Source: Kalmusia sp. IMI 367209 (Eukaryota > Ascomycota > Dothideomycetes > Pleosporales > Didymosphaeriaceae). From it: DNA of 64,000 bases. The stretch is from positions 1,798,001-1,862,000 of the forward strand of contig JAPEUQ010000003.1 in the NCBI GenBank assembly GCA_027946365.1, in the 5' to 3' direction. Positions 59,293 to 64,000 of this stretch are shown piece by piece. The translations under genes and the position numbers were made by a program. The notes under the pieces are model-generated. The model did not search any database. It saw nothing but the letters and a program-made list of their open reading frames with translations, and was not told where the DNA came from. How positions within the stretch are numbered: the stretch's first letter is position 1; each line of letters starts with the position of its first letter.

Positions 59293-59788
59293 CCCTGCGG
59301 AGAGCGAGTCGTCGGAGGCTTCCCCCCTCCCAAAATAAGGGTCGTGGGAAGGAATGTGGCGGTGCGCGTAAGCCCTCGGACTTGGCCGCTTCTGCACAAC
59401 ATCCGATCGGAATGAAAGCATGCACACGCGCGAGGGAATGCGCTGGATCCATATGCAGGGATTCGGCCAGGGCGTTAGGAATGGTGGCTGTACAGCCTCT
59501 CGTGTGCCGGAAGCAGAGGGGTTTCGCAATTTTCGCAAAATCTCAAAATAGAAAAAGTCCGATGGAAGCACACATAGCTCGACGGAAAAGCACAGAGAAA
59601 GGAATGTCTGTCGAAGAGTCGTACGATGTTTTGAATAAGGCCGACCAGCCAGCCAGCTGCTAACGACACCTCGCGTGTCCGAGAATACTATCTAACTAGA
59701 AGTTAAGTCTACACATTTGCGTCGAACGTGCTATACACATGATCTGAACGAAAAGACAGAGAAGAGAAAGTAAAAAGGCAGGTATGCG
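59293..59788. other. Intergenic, nothing recognised
   Basis: About 500 bp without a supported gene or element. Confidence 0.4.
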
Positions 59789-60013
59789 CTATAAGCCGCC
59801 CCGTGTAAGAAAAAGAACGCCAGTAGTCATGCCGTATGCAGCGCCGAAGTACACAATACACTTAATAATCTTCATGCTCGTGATCTCATCCTTCGTATCC
59901 ATCTTCCGCTGTACTCTAATATCCCTCTTGTAGCGCGCGAATGATTGATGTAGAGTGATATCGATACTCGTTTGTTGTTGTACACCGCGATGGAAAACAT
60001 CTAAACCATTCAT
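59789..60013 (-). CDS. Small single-pass membrane protein, 74 aa
   Basis: ATG at 60013, TAG at 59789. A polar, basic N-terminal half (ITLHQSFARYKRDIRVQRK) leads to one hydrophobic helix (IIKCIVYFGAAYGMTTGVLFL) and a short Gly-rich tail. It sits 125 bp downstream of the TBC gene on the same strand. I do not recognise the family. A tail-located helix after basic residues could suit an organelle-membrane protein; it could also be a chance ORF in 3' UTR DNA. Confidence 0.45.
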   Translation of the reverse strand: MNGLDVFHRGVQQQTSIDITLHQSFARYKRDIRVQRKMDTKDEITSMKIIKCIVYFGAAYGMTTGVLFLTRGGL

Positions 60014-60138
60014 CTTTCCTTCGCCTTGTCTTGCGAACTCTATGCACCACTATGTCTCTCTTTTGTAAAATTCATCTCTGGTAGATCCGTTTCTTCCTGA
60101 TAGCTGGTCTTCCTCATCTTGAAGCGGGCGCATCATTC

Positions 60139-62612
60139 TCACGAGCTTTTGCCGGCCTCGTAAACTTTGCCCATGAACTCGTCAGGGGTCTCGCGGATGG
60201 CCTTGGTCCGCAGGACAGCTACGACATCGTCACCTTCTCCGCTCATGCAATTACCCTCCAGCACACCTAACAATCCGACTGCAACGCGCGGTGGTATCTT
60301 GTCGCCTTCAATAGTATAAACATCCATTATGCGTGCGGCGTGCTCGATTGAGAGTCGGTCGCAGAACAGGCTGCTGAACATTGGGAGCAGGTAATCGTGG
60401 GGTTCGACGCGAAGGGCGGCCAGACGATTGGCGAGTGGGGGGCATTTCTGGGTCAAGGCTGAGAGCGTTGTGTCGTATGCGGCGGTAATGGCAGTCTGGT
60501 CGCGAACGAGGAACGAGAGCGGAAGGGGTCGGTTCAGGATGTTGGAGAGAGCAATAAAAGAGTCCGCTGCAGACATGTTCAGCAAGAATAGAGCGGCCAT
60601 ATGGTGGATGCCAACGGTGGTATCGACATCCGGGCGGTAGGAGCTATAGGCAATGCAGATGTTGACCAGTTCTTGGTGCAGCGGCTGCTCGGGGGTCTCT
60701 TGCGTCTCTGGTGCAAACATCTTGAGATCGGCGAAGACGTCCTTTGTGTTTTCAACGATCTGAGCGTAACGGCCGTCGAGAGCATCCTCGCCTAATTCCT
60801 GAATCTGCAACTGTGCCTTTTCCAAAGCAACATTGTAAGTAGTCCCGGACACCTCGAGTTCGTTTCCGATCGCCTTTTTCCACACATCTCCACGTAACTT
60901 GGCTGGAACGCCATTCCACCACATCTTCCGGTGTGAGCCTTTGAGCTCGGGATTAGCCATCTCTTGGTCCCAATTGGGGAGAAGCAAGCTAGACCAGTAT
61001 TCGGCTTTGATGCGTTCAGCCTTCTCGCGAGCAATCGCCTCATCTTCTTGACGCTTGACTTCGAGGCGTTCTAGTAGACATTAGCAAAAGCGATACGAGT
61101 CCAGATGATGTGCTTACCAGCTTCCTCGATCCTCGCCAGCATCTTCTGGTATTCCCTCAGATGCTTTTTCTCCTCCTTGGGGTCCTTTGGGGGTAGCCAA
61201 GACGGGCGAGTGCGCGAGAGATATTTTTCTTTCTCTAGTGAAGGCCGGAAGGGATCGATAAGTGGATCGCTCTTGCGAACCGGAGGGAGAGCAACAGTCT
61301 TCTTCTTTTTGGACTCGGACTCGCCGACCGATGACGAGCGGGACAAGCTAGGCTGCTGGCGTTTGAGCTCCTGCTGATGCTCAATCTCAGTCTGGTACTC
61401 TTCTAGCGCCTCTGTGAGCTTCCGAGCATCTGCATCGAGTGTGGTGTATGTATCCTCCCACGTATTCGTTGTCTGGCGACTCAGTGGCAAGGGCTGATTT
61501 TCCTTATCCGGGTTCGGAGATGGTGGTTGAGAGGGAAAGCGGCGATCTGACAGAGCTGGTGAGATCTTCGCGGAAGGTCGATCTCCCCGCTGCGACGTTG
61601 GGCGGCTGTTTGCAGGGCTGGTGGAAGTCTGGGGTGGGCTACCACACGAGGAGGGTGCTGGTGACCGCTCTTGCGCAGGACGAGGGGAAATTGGGACATT
61701 CCAGATGACAGCATCTTCAGGCAGCTCGTCGTCCTCATCGTCACATTCTGCTTCACGCTCCTTGACGGTCTTGCGAGCGGTGTGTTGCCATGACTGGCGT
61801 CGGGTAGCCATCGAGATCGAGGGCGAGGGCGAGACTTCTAGATTTCGGGAGCTCTTACGGGAGAGGCTTCGTTGGACGGAAGGAACGTGCGGTTTGGAAG
61901 GTGAGGGTGAACGGGAGCGGCGGACGGGTGCTTGCAGATTGGTGATGTTTGCCAGCGAAGGAGCGGACGGCGAGGAGAAACCCCTTCTCATCTGCTTGCC
62001 CGGGGCATGCAGCTGCGACCCTGCACGCAGAGCATTGTTGGTCTGGATTTTCATGCCCGCCGAGCGTGGCTTCGAGCCCTTGGTGAGGTCGCGGAATGAG
62101 TGTGGAGCCGGATGCGGCATACTGCGAGTGCGCGAGGCCTCGAAGAGCACACGGTTGGGCGAGTGAGGCACATGGAAGGAGGAGGGCCCTTTGTCATCTG
62201 CGAGATTGATGTCTTCAAAATGGGAGAGGTCGCTGGGGCCCATATCAGAGAGACCCTCGGAATGGAAGCTCGAGGATTTGCTCGATTTCGAATTTGTGAG
62301 GTCTGGCGGGCTGCCGGGGGCGCCCAGGGGCGCTGCGTGTGCGTGCATGACGGCGGCCATGAGGGGTCGCGGGTCCTTTCTTGTATTGTTCTGGTCGAGA
62401 GCGTAGGGTGCCCCAATGGGTCGGGAGGGGCCTCGCGTGGGAGCTTGTTTTGCGCAGGCGGTGCGCTGGGACGGGATCAGAGCGTGGACATAGTCGTTCT
62501 CAGTGATAATGTATAGACTCTTGTCAGAATGAATATAGTGGACGTCGTGGTCGAAGGCTGCTCCAGCGCCAAACGGATCGTGGTGTTGCGTTGCGAAGAG
62601 CGCCGTGGGCAT
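60139..62612 (-). CDS. TBC-domain (Rab-GAP-like) protein, TBC1D12/14 type
   Basis: Two exons on the minus strand: 62612-61118 and 61070-60139, about 808 aa from the ATG at 62612. The first ~85 residues are uncertain; an ATG at about 62361 ([11 protein letters not shown]) is an alternative start. The long N-terminus is Ser/Pro-rich, with [20 protein letters not shown] charged helix ([19 protein letters not shown]) crosses the intron and precedes the TBC domain: [40 protein letters not shown], and [15 protein letters not shown] domains speed GTP hydrolysis on Rab GTPases with an Arg finger (IxxDxxR) and a Gln finger (YxQ). Here these read IVENTKD and, after [11 protein letters not shown], so both catalytic residues seem absent. 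Membrane-traffic regulation by Rab binding rather than catalysis is inferred. Confidence 0.85.
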
Positions 62613-63587
62613 CTTGACGGTTGGAGAGGCGTAATTTCGGGGAAGCAATCTGGGCTAAGCCCCTGAACGGGAGCAACCCCTGCAAGACCGGGGTGGGTGA
62701 GCGATGGTTGGCGGTCAGTGGCAGCGGCAGAATGAATGGCAGCAGTTCTTGATTGTTTCTTCACGGCGAGGGTGCAGGTGCGAATGCTCGGAGAGGGGAA
62801 TTGCAAGTCTACATCATAGTTTGGCGCTCCTCAGGCCGCAAGGGGTGCCCCTCGGAGTTGACAGGTGCTGCAGGCGTCTCCAGACGCCGACAGCGTAGGA
62901 GACTGGGCCGATGTGAAACCTGAGGGCTGGTGTGGCTGGTACCCGCCCACTTTGCGAACCGTTGTTGACATCACGACACCACGGGGATGCTGCAAGCGGC
63001 CAATTGGACGGGCATCCGACGATGGCTTTTTTACGACTACTTGCGCATGCGCTGTACTATCCAGTGCATCTCGACGCAGCGGGTCCGGTGGGGGGGAATC
63101 AAGATTTCGACTGTCATCACGATTGCACTTGCAACTCCTCAGGCCTCCGAGCCATCCGCTCGGCTGCAGGGCCAAGAGGCGGCCTGGTCGAGCATGCATC
63201 TTTCCGCACTTGAAGGCGGTCGGACCGCCGCCATTGAGCCTCGAAGCCACACCAAAAGCGCGCGGTGCTGCGTCTGTCTGCGCTGAAACACAGCCTCGAA
63301 AGCCTTCGACGCCAGCCTACCCGTGGAAAATCAGCAACGGCTCGACTGTGAGACGGCCGGGCAAGCCACACGTACCACTGGACCTGCCTCCGTGAAATGA
63401 CACCCCGAACCTTCTCCGCATTCTGGGCGGCTCTGCACCGCGTCCGCCGCTGCAGCAGCACGAACGCGAGCGCGATTATCCCATCGATCGTCTCTGTATA
63501 CATGATGTGTCAGTGATGATGCCCGCCAGGGTTATGCGATGATCGACGCCGCCACGCAGCTACTGATGCGTCTGTTGTCGAGAACTC
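62613..63587. other. GC-rich upstream region of the TBC gene
   Basis: About 1 kb. Overlapping frames on both strands are explained by high GC and few stops. It contains the TBC promoter and leader and the 3' flank of the next gene. Confidence 0.45.
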
Positions 63588-64000
63588 TTACGCTTTTGGG
63601 CATAACACGTACTGATAAGCAAGCTTGAATGTATTGGCCGCGTCTTGGAAAGGCTGCGTGCATACTCAAAGCACCTCACCGCCGCTTCGTGGAAGCTCTG
63701 GTACAGGTTGGCGAGCACTGTAGGCACGCTGTTGAACGACGTGTCAATGAGCATGGCCTGTAACTGGATTTTGAACCCACTATCCAAGTTAGCATCGCGC
63801 AGACCTTGATTTCCGTAGTCTGGCTCGTCTACGCGCTCCAAAATAGGGCTGCTGCGCCCGCCAATCTTACTTACTTGAGCGCCTTGCGATGGAATGTCTG
63901 TCCGGGCACCTTTGCCAAATCCACCGTCAATGAATCGGTGATGTCTACCAGCGTTAGCTTGTGTTGGTGATGTAGACAGAAATGGGCCGATTTCTCACGT
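63588..64000 (-). CDS. 3' end of an unidentified multi-exon gene
   Basis: The gene runs off the right edge. Visible minus-strand exons are 63944-63875, 63779-63680 and 63611-63588, with consistent phases. Intron acceptors have CTAAC branch sites, and a GTGAGA donor at the window edge marks the preceding exon. The joined text reads DITDSLTVDLAKVPGQTFHR, then GFKIQLQAMLIDTSFNSVPT, then NLYQSFHEAA-YVLCPKA and a TAA at 63590-63588. The last exon adds only seven residues. I do not recognise the family from this fragment; it is soluble, without membrane segments. Confidence 0.55.

Noticed and set aside
62831..63503. Long frames on both strands upstream of the TBC gene
   Set aside because: They are mutually overlapping, GC-driven and without domains; better explained as promoter and leader.

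Overview
The window is nuclear DNA of a filamentous ascomycete (Pezizomycotina, perhaps Dothideomycetes; the class is a guess). The evidence is the gene set: fungal Zn2Cys6 regulators, GH7 and GH10 cell-wall hydrolases, and the DUF3074, DUF3533 and ferric-reductase families. Introns are mostly 44-150 bp with GT..AG ends and CTGAC/CTAAC branch sites, and multi-exon genes are spaced by 0.3-4 kb. There is no operon structure. Products below come from splicing by eye; exon coordinates are in each entry.

Layout. 0-15 kb is housekeeping-like: a 5'-truncated Q/P-rich coiled-coil protein (+), a WRN-type 3'-5' exonuclease with a C-terminal HTH (-), LSM5 in six exons (+, divergent from the exonuclease) and a SAM + HMG-box protein (+). 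17-25.7 kb holds a DUF3074 protein, a broken type-B carboxylesterase, a Upc2-like zinc-cluster regulator divergent from it, and a Cys-rich zinc-ribbon-like protein. 25.7-34 kb is gene-poor, with one hypothetical gene and several damaged or uncertain reading frames. 34-40 kb has a secreted GH10 xylanase with a CBM1, a SET-domain protein with a 3' frameshift, and a small two-helix membrane ORF of 57 residues. 40-43.8 kb is repeat-bearing and gene-poor. 43.8-56 kb has a second Zn2Cys6 regulator, a secreted GH7 cellobiohydrolase, a ferric reductase and a SNG1-like DUF3533 membrane protein. 56-59 kb contains diverged repeats. 59-64 kb has two small hypothetical ORFs, a TBC-domain protein lacking its expected catalytic fingers, and the 3' end of a gene leaving the window.

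How the genes fit together. No coherent new multi-gene system is visible. The nearest to a theme is plant-biomass use (GH10 + CBM1, GH7, two zinc-cluster regulators, ferric reductase), but the genes are scattered and not co-oriented. The most unusual features are signs of decay and duplication: RIP-like nonsense codons (CAG to TAG), diverged direct repeats at 6.1/56.3 kb, 41.3/41.6 kb and 57.3-58.4 kb, a homopolymer frameshift in the SET gene, and loss of both catalytic fingers in the TBC protein.
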